Assembly: GCA_963377175.1 (NCBI GenBank)
Contig: CAUJNA010003750.1
Span: 119,534-183,533, forward strand
Length of the DNA: 64,000 nucleotides
Direction of reading: 5' to 3'
DNA from: Effrenium voratum
Lineage: Eukaryota; Sar; Dinophyceae; Suessiales; Symbiodiniaceae
Below the pieces are notes generated by a model, which saw nothing but the letters and a program-made list of their open reading frames with translations, made no database searches and had not been told where the DNA came from. Both the position numbers and the translations under genes were made by a program. The stretch's first letter is position 1. Every line of letters begins with the position of its first letter. Shown one piece after another: positions 13,136-27,587 of this stretch.

Positions 13136-13679
13136 GTTTAAGTGATACGTGGTGATTAAAGCCCTCATACCCCACAAGGTTCAAAACCGACCTGTGCCAG
13201 CTGGCAATGGTTTTCGTTGTGGTGTCTCATTACAGAATGGGGAAACCGTGATCCCCGCATTCTGAGCTACCCAGCTGAAGGAGGCGCTCAGCTGAACGTG
13301 AGTCGTTAGTAACCTGGGTGCCTGGGCAACCCTTTTCTTTGCACGTCCAGGTGAATTGCCCAGGTTCAGCTGATACGGATGTGAATGAAAACAGGGGACC
13401 CAAATGGGCAAATCGGGGGGGAGGGGCTTTTGGAGTCGCTAACGCACCCCAGAAATAGTTGTGTCTTTTTGAGGTTGCCCTTTTCGGTTGGTTTTAAAGG
13501 GAAACCCGAAGGAAGACCACCAGTCTTGATTTCAAGACACACCGAAACATATTTTGCAACTTGCTGTTTTTATCTTCGGGCTGCCACATGTCTACCCTTG
13601 CGCTTTCTTGTCAATGCGAGGCCTGTGAAATGCAACGAACGGATGGGGAGGCTTAGGTGTAATGAGACCCCAAGGGAAC

Positions 13680-15270
<1,591 letters not shown>

Positions 15271-15424
15271 TACGTCAGACCATCCTTCCCCATTCCGACT
15301 TCTTTTTCAGCCAGTTCGGCTGTTGGTTCATTTGTTTTTCCTGTTTTGGCAAAAACGAAAAATCGGCATGGTATAAGCAGTTGTTGGAGGCTGGCGCGTG
15401 TTCCAGGTAATTGGTTTCTCCTCC

Positions 15425-15525
15425 AGACCAATGACGACGCCAACAAGATGGCCCTGGACCCACGGCGCCCGTTGGCGATGGAGCGCCTGCACCAGTTTCC
15501 CGGCTGTGAGGGAAGCCAGGGTTTG
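15425..15525 (+). CDS. Possible host exon, product unknown
   Basis: Directly after a CCAG acceptor-like site, one frame reads TNDDANKMALDPRRPLAMER and continues open with third-position GC bias unlike the surroundings. No domain is recognised. It could be an internal exon of an unidentified host gene. Confidence 0.3.
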
Positions 15526-18480
15526 TCAAAATTAATCAAAATTAGTGTTTTTTTGTGGTATCCCCACCAAAGAAGTGGCTGGTGGACTTGTTGGTGCCAT
15601 GACGAACATCGGTGACTTGGGTATTTCAGTCAAACTTAGAAACCTCTCCAGGATTGCGGCAATTCGATGTTTTCCACCTCTGTGATACCGCCCTCTAAAA
15701 GGGAACAATTCCTGATTCCTGATTGGCAAGGGTGGGTGTATCACAAGTGGGCGATTTCCACAACCTGCACTCCAGGTGGTCCGCTCCGTCTGTTCCCTCA
15801 AACCATTGAAACAGATTGAAAAGGAGACCAAAACCAGCAAAGCCGGCGAAGCCAGGCGAGAGTTTCACACACATCAAAACTGCACTTTGGTACGCAGAGG
15901 ATTGCGCTTGCGAAGTGAAAAAGCCCACAGAAACACGAGTTTTGAAGGTCGACCCCATCCAAAGTCTGCAAGACGGTTCACCGGTTGATGGCTGCGAGAC
16001 ACTGCGCCCGGCTGGGCCGAACGTGGTCCAAACTCGATTCACGAGCAAGGTGGTTGCACGCCGGCCGCCGATTCCACGCGGTTTGGCCACTAGAGCTCCT
16101 CCCATCTCCTTCCAATCCTCAGTTCTGGTGATAACAGTGGTGTTCGTGCGCACACATTTATGCATAGTGTATTCCTCAGAGAAAACACTGCTCAATGGGC
16201 TCCGGTACGGAAGTTGTTTCCAGACATCCGTAGATCCATTGATTAGGCATAGATGGCCCTTTGACTAGACAAAACAATGAGAGCCCAACCCTCGAACCAT
16301 CTTTGGGTCCCAGACCGGTCACCTTCAGGCGGAGCCAGGACGACGTGTCTGTGAACTTCGTTTGGGACCGGCCGCGCGAGACGAAGAGATCGCTTGGGAC
16401 CTGCGTCTTCGGTGTCCGTTTTCACTTTTTTTGGGTGGGTCCCTCGCAAGCACGCTGCACAAAGTCCAATCCTTTGAGGCGGATCTGCAGATGTCCATAG
16501 AGATGTACTCTCTTTAACGCGGTGTTGGGCTGAAGGCTCCTTCTGCCATGAGAGCTCTCGGAAGGAATCCATAGGCTCACTGACGCCGTCCAGGTGCACA
16601 TGCTACGGTTGTTTCACACAACTGCAGCATGCTGGTTCGAGTAGTTGGTGTTGAAGTGACATCAGCAGGTCAAATGCTTCCCCCGAGTTTGCCCTTCCTT
16701 GAATCAATTGAATAGCCCTAAACGTTTGAAGGATACACTTTATTCAACGTACATCTCGTGCAACGGCGAAAACGTCGAAGTCCCACTTGCAAGGATGTTC
16801 TAGCATACCTTGTTTCAAACCGGAGATGCGGATGAATCACTTTCTCTCATTGATTGATGCCTCGGTTCTGCGGCATTGGGATTCTCCAGGACGTGGTGCA
16901 TTCGTTTCCGCTGTACAATCCGGTGACCGCCTTCACATGGGTGCCTTGGTCAAGGAATCGAAGTCGTGCTGAGTTGTGAGAAGAAACAAGCAGTGTTACT
17001 GCAGGTCATTCTGATGCCTAGAGCGAGCTATGCTGTACTTTCACGAGAAGGTTTGTGTTGTTTGTTTGGCATCCCTGCGAGTAATGGAATTGATGTTGGT
17101 GAAGCCTTCTTTACCTTGTTCGTAAGAAGTGCTTGGGTGTGTGCGTGTGTGATCCGTGCCCCAGTGAAAGCACCCTGCGCCTGGTGCTAAGTGGGTTTCA
17201 ACAACAATCGGCAGTGAGAGCTGCCAGAGAGTTCCTTTCAAGGCAATCAGTACCAAGAGGTTTGAAGGCGGATATGGACTCACATGACGTTCGGTCGGCT
17301 CATGTGTTCGTTCGATTGCAATGGTCCAACGACTAGGTGGACTTTTCAGCCAGTATCTTTTCCACTTGTCCTATCCAGAGACTCACGGCTTGGTGAAAAT
17401 GTTTCTGAGGCTCAACCTTCGCACGAAAGAAAAGGTTTTGTCAGGATCTTTTGTGAGCCCACTCACTTGCATCTGTGCATCCAATCTTCCCTTATTATTC
17501 AGTTATTAGGACGAGCTGAGGGTAAACCAGCCGACCCATGAAGGTTCCTTAGCCACGGATCCCTGAACCAAACCGTCGGTTGATGCCCGGTGGGTCCAGG
17601 CTTTGGTTGGGGCCTTGAGCAGACCCGCGATCCCGGATGGTAGCCTTGTCAAATTGCAAGTTGCTTGTTGTGCATTCCTCTCATGTGCACACAGGGTTCC
17701 CCATGTTGCCCCACAAAGGCTGATTTTTTGGCAGCACCCTTTGGGCGGGAGCCCTGAAAAGTGTGGTCATTCATTGTAACGGTTCCTATTAGGAGTTTCT
17801 CAGAATAGTGCCCCCAAAAACTGGTTAGTTTCTTTTTGGCTTCCCTTCTTCTAGTACCAGCAAAAGGGGGGTCAGACATCCGTTTTGAGAGCCACAGCGG
17901 CCCTTCAAAATGCACAACCTCTCTAAGAGCTCAATCATGTGTTGCAGCCAGTACCGTTGATCATTACATACATATATATATATATATATTGGTTTGTGAT
18001 TGTGTTGAGGGGTACTCTTTTCACCTTGAAGGAGAACCAAAAGGGACGGCGAGTTTCTCTTTCTTGGCCCCCTCATAAATGGGTGTTTCTCAAAATAGGC
18101 CCTTAAAATGGATGGTCTCCTTCAGGATTGCTACTGTGGATGGACGCAATCCATTTCGCATCGCCTGAGAAACCATAGAATGATTCGATTCCCCTACCAA
18201 CAAACATCGGTTTCAGCCATGGTTTTACAGTGCGAACGGATTTGGTCCATCCACATTATGAAACCACCCCAGTGGTGCGGTCTCGGAGTTGGTCCAATGT
18301 CTAGGAAACCACCCGTTCGGGATGCCCACCCCAACTCCCAGGTGGCGGTGCCCAGCACCAACTACTCCCAGGGGGTGGTGCATGGCCAAGATCCCGTGCT
18401 GGAGGAGGCGCGCGGCGCGGGGTCCAGTGGTTCTGGTGGATATTCGAGTGGTTTTCTGGTTTCCTTGTTGGTTTTGGTTT
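15526..18480. other. Host flank, no recognisable gene
   Basis: Contains at least two diverged copies of the short dispersed repeat (about 17750-17850 and 18010-18110) and an (AT)n run at 17969-17989. Open frames are short, overlapping and featureless. Confidence 0.45.
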
Positions 18481-18485
18481 GGTTT

Positions 18486-19290
18486 GGCTGGTGTCTTTCC
18501 TTCCTTCCTTGTTGGTTATTTATTGCTTTCTTTCATGTCTTCATTGATTCACATTTCCCGATGTACTTATCCATTATGATTTCTGTCCCAATTTAGCTGT
18601 CTTGCTTTTGTTGTGGATGTGGTTCTATGCGTATGTTTTGCCAGTACTGGGCTCTTTCGTAGTTTCGTTCTTTCTTCTTCCCTGATTATTTGTTTCCCTA
18701 CTCCTTCTTTATATTTCTCTTTCTTCCTGTCTTGATTTCTTTCCTGCTTACTTTCTTGCTGTCTCTCTGCCTTCCTTCAGCTTGTGGTTCTTTGTTTGTT
18801 TGTGTCTATGCAGCTTTGTGTGTTCTTGTTTGCTTGCCTGGCTGTTTGCCTGGCTGTTTGCCTGCCTGCCTGCCTGCTTGCTTGCTTGTTTGCCTGTTTG
18901 CTGGTTGGTTCGTTTGTTTTGATTGTTCGCTTGCTTGTTTTCTTACCTGCTTGTGTGATTGACATGTTTGTTTGTTTGTTTGTTTGTGTTTTCTCTGTGT
19001 TTGCTTGTTTGCTTGTTTGTTTGCTTGTTAGTTGGTATTGCTCTGTCTGTGTGTTTGTTTGCTTGTTTGTTTGTTTGTTTGTTTGTTTTCGGGTTTGTTT
19101 GCTTGTTTGTTTGTGTTGCACTGTCTGTTTGTTTGTTTGTTTGTTTGTTTGCTTGTTTGTTTGCTTGTTAGTTTGTGTTGCGCTGTCTGTTTGTTTGTTT
19201 GTTTGTTTGTTTGTTTGTTTGTTTGTTGGTTTGTCTGTTTGTTTATTTGCTCGGTTGTGTGTTTGTTTGGAATCGCCGGGTTGCATCGAC
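18486..19290. repeat. TTGT/TTGC tetranucleotide cluster
   Basis: Starting from TTCC/TTCT-rich sequence, the tract resolves into long runs of TTGT, TTGC and CTGT units (densest at 18960-19250). Its Cys/Leu/Val-rich frames are artefacts. Confidence 0.9.
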
Positions 19291-19309
19291 TTGCTTGTTT
19301 TAGTGGTAT

Positions 19310-19615
19310 AGCGTGGGATTTGATTGAATTGAGTTTGGCTTTGATTTGACTTGTTTGATTTGATGTGATTTGATGGATTGATTGGTTGGATGGTAGAGTG
19401 ATTGATTTGATTGGATTGATTGGTTGGCTGGTTGGTTGGCCGGCTGGCTGGCTGGCTGGCTGGCTGGTTGGTTGGTTGATTGATTGATTGATTGAGTGAT
19501 TGATTGATTGATTGGTTGACTGATTGATTGATCGGTCAGTCGGTTGACTGGTCGTTTGACTGATTCACTGACTGACTGGCTGAGTGAGTGTTTGGTTGGT
19601 CGGTTGGTTGGTGTT
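19310..19615. repeat. TTGA/TTGG/CTGG tetranucleotide cluster
   Basis: A second tetranucleotide cluster directly follows the TTGT cluster but uses TTGA, TTGG, CTGG and CTGA units. The two together look like one slippage-prone region whose unit has mutated and re-expanded. Confidence 0.9.
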
Positions 19616-19842
19616 TGAATGTGACACTGTCGTGAGCTGAAAACCAAGTTAGCTTTTTCGCAAATCTGGCCAAAACAAACAGGCCTTTTGCTGGCCCCCT
19701 TTTAAAGTGGTGTTTGATTCTTTTGGGCAAAGATTCCCGGCACAGCTCCATGGGATAAATAGACTAATCGATAAATTAATAATTGCTCATACACAGATTG
19801 TTCAAAATCATAGTAATAATCATAACACCATACGTATGCATA

Positions 19843-20000
19843 CCTCCACATGTCTACGACTGGATTCCACAGAAGGAGCTTCTGTCATTCTTTGTCCAGG
19901 CCAACTCTGTTCTGCAGCTCACAGATTCACCGGATGAGGCCTCGGGGGTATGGACAAGACGGGATGGCAAAGGGAGGATGGTTGAAATGCAGTTGGGTGA
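19843..20000 (+). CDS. Possible host exon, product unknown
   Basis: One frame contains HVYDWIPQKELLSFFVQANS followed by a Ser/Asp-rich stretch and stays open to about 20062. The composition is protein-like and different from the neighbouring simple repeats. No family is recognised. Confidence 0.3.
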
Positions 20001-20064
20001 ACTTCACCCATTAGAATACTTGCTGATTTGTGAATACAATTTAAATTATGAATCATGTTGGTGA

Positions 20065-23000
20065 TTAATGTGATTCAACCAAGAGTGGCACATATCGTTC
20101 AGTCACGCCCTTTACATATACCCGCCCACATCTATCGGGAGCTCCCTGTTCGCTGACCTTCGGGCCAAGGTTCAGACCGCAACCCGGGGCCCGGTTCACG
20201 TCTTGCATGATCGTATCAGCAACCCTCGACTCGGAACCCTGGAAGCTTCGTCCCCAAAGCTTGAGAGACCCCCAAGCTTTCCATTGAGCGTTTCTCAGGT
20301 CCCCATGCGTGAGACACACTCGAAAGTGTACTTCGGTCTGGCACCTAAATCAGTCAGTCAAACCAATCCCATGCGTAGACTCACGAAGTCAAAGTCCAAT
20401 CTGTGCAGAAGCTCAAGAGTGGTTGCGGGCAGGTTGGCTTACGTGACATGGGGGGAATGAGGCTGTTTGGTACTAAAAGGGGCAGGGTGTACTGGGGGCA
20501 AAACTATCTAGAAACCCTTCCGTACCGATTCAGGAACCCAGCAACAACCAGCAAAGAAGCTGCAGAAGCTCAAATGGCACGATTCAGCAACGATGATCAT
20601 GATGATTCAACAACCAAAAAGGCCCGATTCAGCAACTACGATTCACAAGTTAAACATCTTGCAGCAACAACCCTTGGGCATGGCTGGGATGGGGGGGATG
20701 TTAAGCTTCGAGCCAGACATTCTAGTGCTTCGGGAAGGTTTCGAATCAGACCGTTTTGTTTGTTCCAATATCTGTTTGTGGAGTTTCGTAATAAGACTTT
20801 ATAGTGTCCGAATACAACCGTTACATAGCATGCCCCTTCAAGTACCCGTTTGTGGGGACCGAAGGGAAACTACGAAAAACACTTCCCAGCTTCAGTTCCC
20901 CTTGAGGAAAGTCTCAAAGCAACCCAACCGAAGCCCATATGGCAGTGATGGGCAAAGCGGTGGTCCATGGTCGCCCTTTAATACAGCCCACATTTGGGTA
21001 CACAGAAAATAACATGTGCAGACTAATTATTCCATAGCTTAGCCAAACTATAAGACTTTTGTTGAAGGAGACCAAAGTTAAGAGCGTCAACACAAGGTTG
21101 TTTAAGCAGTTTGGCGGTTTAAATCCTGGCTTGAAGCCGGGAAGCCCCCAAGTGATCTGGGTATGTGTCAATAAGGGCGACCTCCAAGTATTGGCTTTCC
21201 TTTTTGGTTTCCCTTGAAAACAATCCTACAACGCGCACCAAGCCCGAATGCAGTTGATCCTTCATGTCTTGCAGGGATGATATTAGCGCCTTTGTGAAAT
21301 TCCTCTTGAACAACAGCCATACGGGATGTTGCATGAAATTCTGAAGGGGATATCTGCTGCACCCTACGATAAAATGAATCTGCACGATCATAGATTGTTA
21401 ACAGGCGATTTGGGCACCACGCTACGCTCATCGTTGACCATGGATGAAAAATACACAATCTTGACGATCCCCATGAAAACCAGCAGTAGGTTTGGGGTTG
21501 GCGGTCGTGTTTTGTTTCTTCTTGCCCTTGCTTACGTGACTCTAGATATGATTCCTCCGTCATGGCCTTCAGTTGGCATCTCTCTTTCTCTCGCTCTCTC
21601 TCGCTCTCTCTCTCTCTGTCTCTCTCTCTCTCTTTGACGTGGATTTGCTGTGTGGAGAATTAACTTTCGGTGAACGTTTACTGTTGTTAAGGAATACTTA
21701 CAATCACGCTGGTTTGGGGATTTGAACCCCTAGTTCTTGTAGAGGGCAAATGGGGTTCGCCCCTCCATTTCACGACCAAACCACCGGACTCGAAACCACC
21801 CGTTTTTGGAGGGAATCCATTCCATTTTGAGATCCCCCAAATGTTCCTGGCCTGCTTCAGATGCAGCTGGTGCAGCGCTTCCTGCAGCGCCACGGCTCCC
21901 GGCGCTTCAAACACGCCTGGCGCTGAGATCGAGACGCCCACGTTTGGGAGATAGCATCACCCCCTTGAAGAAAATTTAAGGGTTGGTATTTTTTTGGGAG
22001 GGTACCCCAAAAAGGGGGTGGCTTTCCTTTTTGTTTCCCTTTGAACCAACCCCAAAAAGTGTACCCTCAAAAAAAAGACACCCATTTTAAGTGAGTTTCC
22101 GTTAAGGGTGAGGTTTGACGGGCAAGTATAGGGATCCCTGTTGAGGAGTGTGTTTTCTTTGAGGTAAAGAGGGGCCAAAATGCATCCAGTACCAAGGACC
22201 CGTAGCCTTAGGGATTCACTCTGCAGTACGCCGCAACCTTTCAGCACTGCTTGCGCGTACCCTCACTCTTGTTGCACGTCGCCTCGCGCCATCGTGTATC
22301 TTGTTTGCGTGGACCAAATTGCGCCCTGTGTGGTGCCACAAATGCATTTTTCTCGAGTGTGAAGGCGTGTCGTCATGCTTTCGCTTGAGTATGAGAGTAT
22401 TCCGCTTCATATCTGCAGAGCACGCCCATCTGGGTGTTTTCTTGAGGCTCGGCACCTTTTTCACCTTGGTTTGGAGGGACACCAACAGGAAAACCCACCT
22501 ATTTTGGGGTTGCCCTGATGTTTACAACACATACCATTTGTGTATTTTTCCCTGCTGGTTGCGGATCTTGCCTCCTTTGAATGGGTCGTTCCTAATCAAT
22601 CCTTATATAATTGTTTGGTTGGATGAGTCAGTGGTGCTATGGATCACATAGGAGATCCCCCCCTTTTAAGAACCCAGTTTGAAGTTTGCCGCGATAACCC
22701 ACCTGACCCTTCCGAGGTCCTCACGAAGGAGGGACTGAGCCTGCAAGCGAAATGAGCCCCGAAGGGCGCGAGTGATCCGGCAGACGGATGTGGTAAAAAG
22801 CGAGCGCCTCACTGGGGCTCGTTTGGGATTACTGGGCTGTCTCGTAACAACAACTATAACAACCCTCTAGTTTTGGAGGGAAACCTTCACTTTTGGGGAG
22901 TTATCCGGGGTCAACAGTACTACTCAATTCCCCAGTTTCTAGACTTTAATCTTTGTTGGGAAGATGTTCTGACCCATCCTGAGACTACCTTGTGGTGCAA

Positions 23001-25500
23001 GAGCAATCATGTGTTGGATCTCCCTCCCGGTGAAAGCGTTATATTCTGGGAGGCATGGCAAACGTTCTGGATGGAGCGAGCTTGTATGGAAGCATAACTG
23101 ACTTCTTTCATTGCGTGTATGTTGTTTCTGAGGGTGTCTCGGGATTGCAAGGAAACCACAGGAACACCCATTTGGGGATTGGGGGGTTCTATTTTTAGAG
23201 GGACTCCTTTTCTTTTGTTTTATTTGTATTTTTTGGGGAGACACTTCTGCTTGTTCCTTTGGAAGGCTTATCCATTCTGGGTCACCATGACTGTGTATCC
23301 TGGTAGTTTGGCGCTCTTCAAACGGGGAGCCCCCGCTTGTTGCTTCGGTGGGTCGGTTGGTGTAAGGGAAACGTCACGCACAACCAATGACCTGGGCCCA
23401 AGCCTGGGGCAGTGTACCGTGGCTGTTTGAAGGCGGTCGATACTCGGTCCCATTTGTGGCATGCTCAAAACACCCGGTTACTTGGGATCGGGACTGCCCA
23501 TATAACATTCGTCGGAAAGGGAATGGCCGACACTTGGGGTGACCAAAGTTTGGGATCTCAATCTGTCAACATGTCCAGTCTGTAGGAGGACACCTCTGTT
23601 TTTTTTTTTTTGACAGGCCCCCGCCGGTTCCCCGTGTCCATTCCCTCCAACTCCTTTTTGCTTTTCTTTTTTTGGGGGGGGGGAAGTGTCCTTCCATGAA
23701 GGCAGATGTCTGGAGTCTTGGGAGGCGGGACTTCCTCTGGATGCCGACTACTACCTGGACCACCAGCCGGGAGTCCGGGAGTGCTCAGAGATCCCTCAGC
23801 CAAGTTTTCAGCCGATTCCCCCCGCCCCGCAGCTTGGGTTCTCAGGGTGAAAGTCCGGGCTGGGGGGCGGGTGGGCTGTTTTTTCTAGTGTATCTTTGGA
23901 GGGGGGGGGTAACTCCGTTAATATTCAAGTTTCGATTGGGGCCAGGCGATCCCCCCCCAAAAAAAAGGAAGAAGAACATAGGTGGCCCTTTTGTCCAACC
24001 TGAAAATCCACTGGATGTCTGCGGATTTAGTTCCTGCAGTTGCAGGAAACAAGCGTGTGTGTGTGTGTGGCTTCATAAAGGGGTTCATAGGCCTTTAGCC
24101 GTATGCACAGCTCCCAAAGATTGAGCAAAAGGGACCACCGTATGGCAGTATGGTTTAGCTCTGTGGATTTCACCTTTCTGTTTTTGTTGGTGGCTTTCCA
24201 GATTTTCAATCCCGAGGCTAGGGTCACTGAATTGGGGTGCCCAAAAGGGGTCCTCGTCAGCTTCTGGGCGATGGGCAGACGAACTCTCGGAGCATATGGC
24301 CGAACACGTTCGGCCAGCCATGGAACTGGAAACAATCGGATTCCGATGGCTTGCACGCAATCATGTGGCATCCTAGGGCCCATTTGTCACAACCCAATCA
24401 GAGTCACCCAACACAAAAAATGACCCCTACCACAAGTTCCCCGGAACGGGTCAAGGCACATGTCGTCAAGTTCTACGCAAATTGTTCCTTGAAGTTTGGA
24501 TCATGGAGTTGTCCAAAGGGCACGCCTGAGCCCTCCGAACCCGGGGCTTTTTAGACTTGTGGGTTCGTCTCAGCTCCAAATCGGAGGTCTCCCTTTGGCT
24601 TCGCTTTATATAAGAATACTCTAAAAGGGGCACCCATTCGAAAACAGAGATAGCCTTGCCAAAGCCAGGCATTCAGCTTCCGAAGTCCCCGCCTCTGTGG
24701 CCATGCCTACCCGTAAGTTGCAAACTCGCAGACTGGATTTTGAAGTTATCGAGTTGAATCTGAAGACGTCAGCATAAAACCCACTTGACGCCCTCACCTG
24801 GATGCTAAATTCCTGGGTCGAGCTTCCTGGATGCCCAGGTTGAAGCAACCTTTGCGCGGTGCCAAGTGTTGGGTTTGTCCTGAGAGCTGGCATCCCATTT
24901 TTGGATAGTCCTAGAGCGAAACCAAAAATGAAGACAAGCATTTCTGGGGTCCCCTATTTTGGACGCAACTCATGATGTGGCTATGAATTTCAATGGGGAA
25001 CACCCTAGAACGTGGTTGGCGGTTTGCGTGTTGAAAGAACTGGATTTTGGGGCACACCTATCACGTTTCACACCATGGGCCCCGAGACAGTATTCTATGC
25101 GGGCCTCAGCACGACCATTGTCATGGGGGCTTCAGGCACACTCTTCACCCCTGTCAAACCGTCTTGATTTATGTGTCCAGAAACAGGCTGGGGTTTAGAC
25201 GAACGAGCCTGTGATGCTCTTTTGAGCCAAACACGAGTCGGCACGGGTACATTCAAAAGGGAACAAAAGGGGACCGAACCAGATTTCAGTAAAGGACGGA
25301 TCAGGTGAATCTAAAGACCATCCGTGTGGAAAACAACACAACAACATCCGTGCTGGATGAAAGCTGAGAGCCAATTCCGGCCACGATGTGTTGCCAATCG
25401 CTGAGTGTTTGCTGTGTCTCTTGCTTGGCCGAGCGGCCAACATCTCCATGTGAGTGCATTCAAAGAAATACAGTCATTGTTTGCTTGCTTTCTTGCATGC
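20065..25500. other. Host flank, no recognisable gene
   Basis: This stretch has clear copies of the dispersed palindromic repeat at 21988-22080 and 22436-22518, a (CT)n run (21581-21636), a (GT)n run (24056-24070) and several G or T homopolymers (23600-23690, 23900-23965). A GC-rich patch at 22690-22830 might fold but matches no RNA family I recognise. An open segment near 23740-23850 is weakly exon-like. Confidence 0.4.
21988..22080. repeat. Best copy of a short dispersed palindromic repeat
   Basis: This roughly 90-bp copy starts TTTTTTTGGGAGGGTACCCC and ends GTGTACCCTCAAAAAAAA, so its ends are inverted copies of each other. The middle holds GGGTGGCTTTCCTTTTTG and TTTCCCTTTGAACCAACCCC. The same ends and core recur in both flanks, e.g. 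13466-13542, 22436-22518, 26472-26545, 50411-50488, 56006-56070 and 56735-56805. Confidence 0.7.
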
Positions 25501-25514
25501 GTGTTTGATTGTTC

Positions 25515-25975
25515 TGTTGCTTGATTGGCTGGCGCGCTGGCTGGCTGGCTGGCTGGCTGGCTGGTTGGTTGGTTGGTTGGTTGGTTGGTTGGTTGGTTGG
25601 TTGGTTTGGTTGCTTTTGTTTTTGTTACTGTTTGTTTGTATGTTTGTATGTATGTTTGTATGACTGTCTGTCGGTCTGCCTGTCGGTCTGTTTGTCGGTC
25701 TGTCGATGTGTTTGTCGGTCTGTCTGTCGGTCTGTCTGTCGGTCTGTCGATCTGTCTGTCGGTCTGTCTGTCTGTCGGTCTGTCCGTTTGTTCATCTGTC
25801 TGCCTATCTGCCTGGCTGGCTGTCTGCCTGTCCTGTCTATCTGTCCTGCCCTGCTCTGTCCTGCCCGGTCCTGTCCTGTCCTGTCCTGTCCTGTCCTGTC
25901 CTGTCCTGTCCTGTCTTGTCTTGTCTTGTCTTGTCTTTTCTTGTCTTGTCTTGTCTTGTCTTGTCTGTCTGTCCG
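25515..25975. repeat. CTGG/TTGG, TCGG/TCTG and CCTGT repeat cluster
   Basis: Three blocks follow one another: CTGG then TTGG tetranucleotides (25530-25610), TCTG/TCGG tetranucleotides (25660-25800), and CCTGT then CTTGT pentanucleotides (25850-25970). The unit changes abruptly between blocks. Confidence 0.9.
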
Positions 25976-26471
25976 TAGGTCACACTATCCAGGGCATGTC
26001 CTTGCAAGGATCCAGAGTATGTATTGGTGAGAAGGTTAAGAGGGACCACCCAGAAACATGGTTGGTGGACACAGCAAGCCATGCACTTCTGATGTCCACC
26101 GGATATGACTTATTTGTATTTTTGTTCCTTTCAACGTTGTCACGAATTACGAAAGCGGACAGGAGAGTTTTTGAAGACTACCATCCTCTTGGGAAAAAAG
26201 AACTAAAACACTTTTTGCACTTCCATGATTGGCTGGCTCGTTTTGGTGGACGAGCCAATGACATAATGATCAGGACCTATCTATTTACCACAAGAGAAGC
26301 AAAGGAGAGGCTGCCATTCGCCAGCTAGATCTGAAAATGGGCAGGGTCTCAGATTGTTGCTCTTTGCGCTTACGTGAGGCTTCGTGTCTTCGAGCCAGTG
26401 CTGGCGAATCACGAGATGAAGGGCAGTGTGGAGCGGTGGGGTGGGCGTGGTGGATTGAAGGCAAACCTCAT

Positions 26472-26545
26472 ATTTTTTTGGAGGGCGCCTGTTTCGGGGT
26501 TGGTTCAAGGGAAACCGGAAGGAAAACCACCCTGAGGAGGGTCTG
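26472..26545. repeat. Dispersed palindromic repeat copy
   Basis: This copy carries the TTTTTTTGGAGGG end, the GGTTGGTTCAAGGGAAACC core and a GGAAAACCACCC segment. A separate end-like phrase, GGGGCACCCTCAAG, lies at 26639-26653 directly before the exon-like segment that the viral element interrupts. Confidence 0.6.
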
Positions 26546-26653
26546 ACACATACCCATTCCCAAAAATGTGTTTGGGTTGCTCCGAACCAAACCAGACCAG
26601 ACTTTGGAGCCAACCCTTATGGGCTTCGGCATCCCAAACGGGGCACCCTCAAG

Positions 26654-26743
26654 ACGCAGATCTGGAGGCATAGTGCCAACAAGATGGATATTACGAAGAC
26701 CCTTGATATTTTACAAGATGATCCAGTGATTGATGGCAACAAC
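26654..26743 (+). CDS. Host exon, left half, interrupted by the viral element
   Basis: An open frame reads from just after CCCTCAAG through ANKMDITKTLDILQDD and stops exactly at the element boundary. The last codons (GGC AAC AAC) include the 5-bp target duplication in the same phase as in the right flank. Rejoined with 48739 onward the frame stays open for about 114 codons with normal composition. The exact exon start is uncertain; an AG directly precedes it. I do not recognise the protein. Confidence 0.5.
26739..26743. repeat. Target-site duplication, left copy (ACAAC)
   Basis: The five bases ACAAC directly precede the element's AG terminus and are repeated exactly after the other end (48734-48738). 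A 5-6-bp duplication is what rve-family integrases, including Polinton integrases, produce. Confidence 0.9.
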
Positions 26744-27046
26744 AGTTAGGGTAGGCCTTGCCCATCTTTTTGTGGTACCCGAGCGTGACCCCCACCCTAC
26801 GCAAGAACAGCATTTTTCAACCATTTTTTCACTATTCAAATCGTCATCCTTATTCATTATGCATATTTCCACTCAAAACATTTCATAACAGTCTCAACCT
26901 CAAAATCCATCAAAAAAGTTACATTTTTCTCATTTTCTATTCCATCATTCTTGTCATTGTTAGGATGCTTGAGTGGAAATAGGAGTATAGGGTGGTTCAT
27001 ATGATATGGTTATTGATGGTAGGATGCATGGGCAAGGTTAAGCTCA

Positions 27047-27500
27047 TTCATAAAAAAAAAATCAAAAATAATATTGTTAAACAAAATATTTTCAAAAATA
27101 ATATTTCTCAAAAAAATAATATTTCTCAAAAAAAATAATATTTCTCAAAAAAAATAATATTTTCAAAAAATATATTTTCAAAAATAATATTGTTCAAAAA
27201 AATAATATTTTCAAAAAATATATTTTCAAAAATAATATTGTTCAAAAAAATAATATTTCTCAAAAAAAAATAATATTTCTCAAAAAAAAATAATATTTTC
27301 AAAAAAAAATAATATTTCTCAAAAAAATAATATTTTCAAAAAAAAAATAATATTTCTCAAAAAAAGTAATATTGTTAAAAAATATATATTTTCAAAAATA
27401 ATATTTCTCAAAAAAACAAATATTTTCAAAAAAAATATTTTCAATAAATAATATTTTCAAAAAAAAGTAATTTTTCAAAAAATAAATTTTCAAAAATATT
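27047..27500. repeat. AT-rich AATAATATTT(CT)CAAAAA array in the left inverted repeat
   Basis: Units of roughly 15-20 bases, AATAATATTTCTCAAAAA or AATAATATTTTCAAAAAA, repeat more than twenty times with variable A-run lengths. The right arm carries a similar array (about 47990-48415) whose unit order and lengths differ, so the arrays have diverged since the arms were last identical. Confidence 0.85.
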
Positions 27501-27587
27501 ATTCCAAAAATTATGATAAATTATCTTACAATATTTTTATCATAAATTTTGTAGAAATATTATGGGCAAGGTTAGGTAGTTAGAATT

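Noticed and set aside
22690..22830. Possible structured RNA gene in a GC-rich patch
   Set aside because: No match to tRNA, rRNA, 5S or snRNA hallmarks that I could identify.
26744..26760. TTAGGG at the element terminus as a telomere link
   Set aside because: Only one unit is present and it is part of the inverted repeat sequence, so no telomeric repeat is supported.
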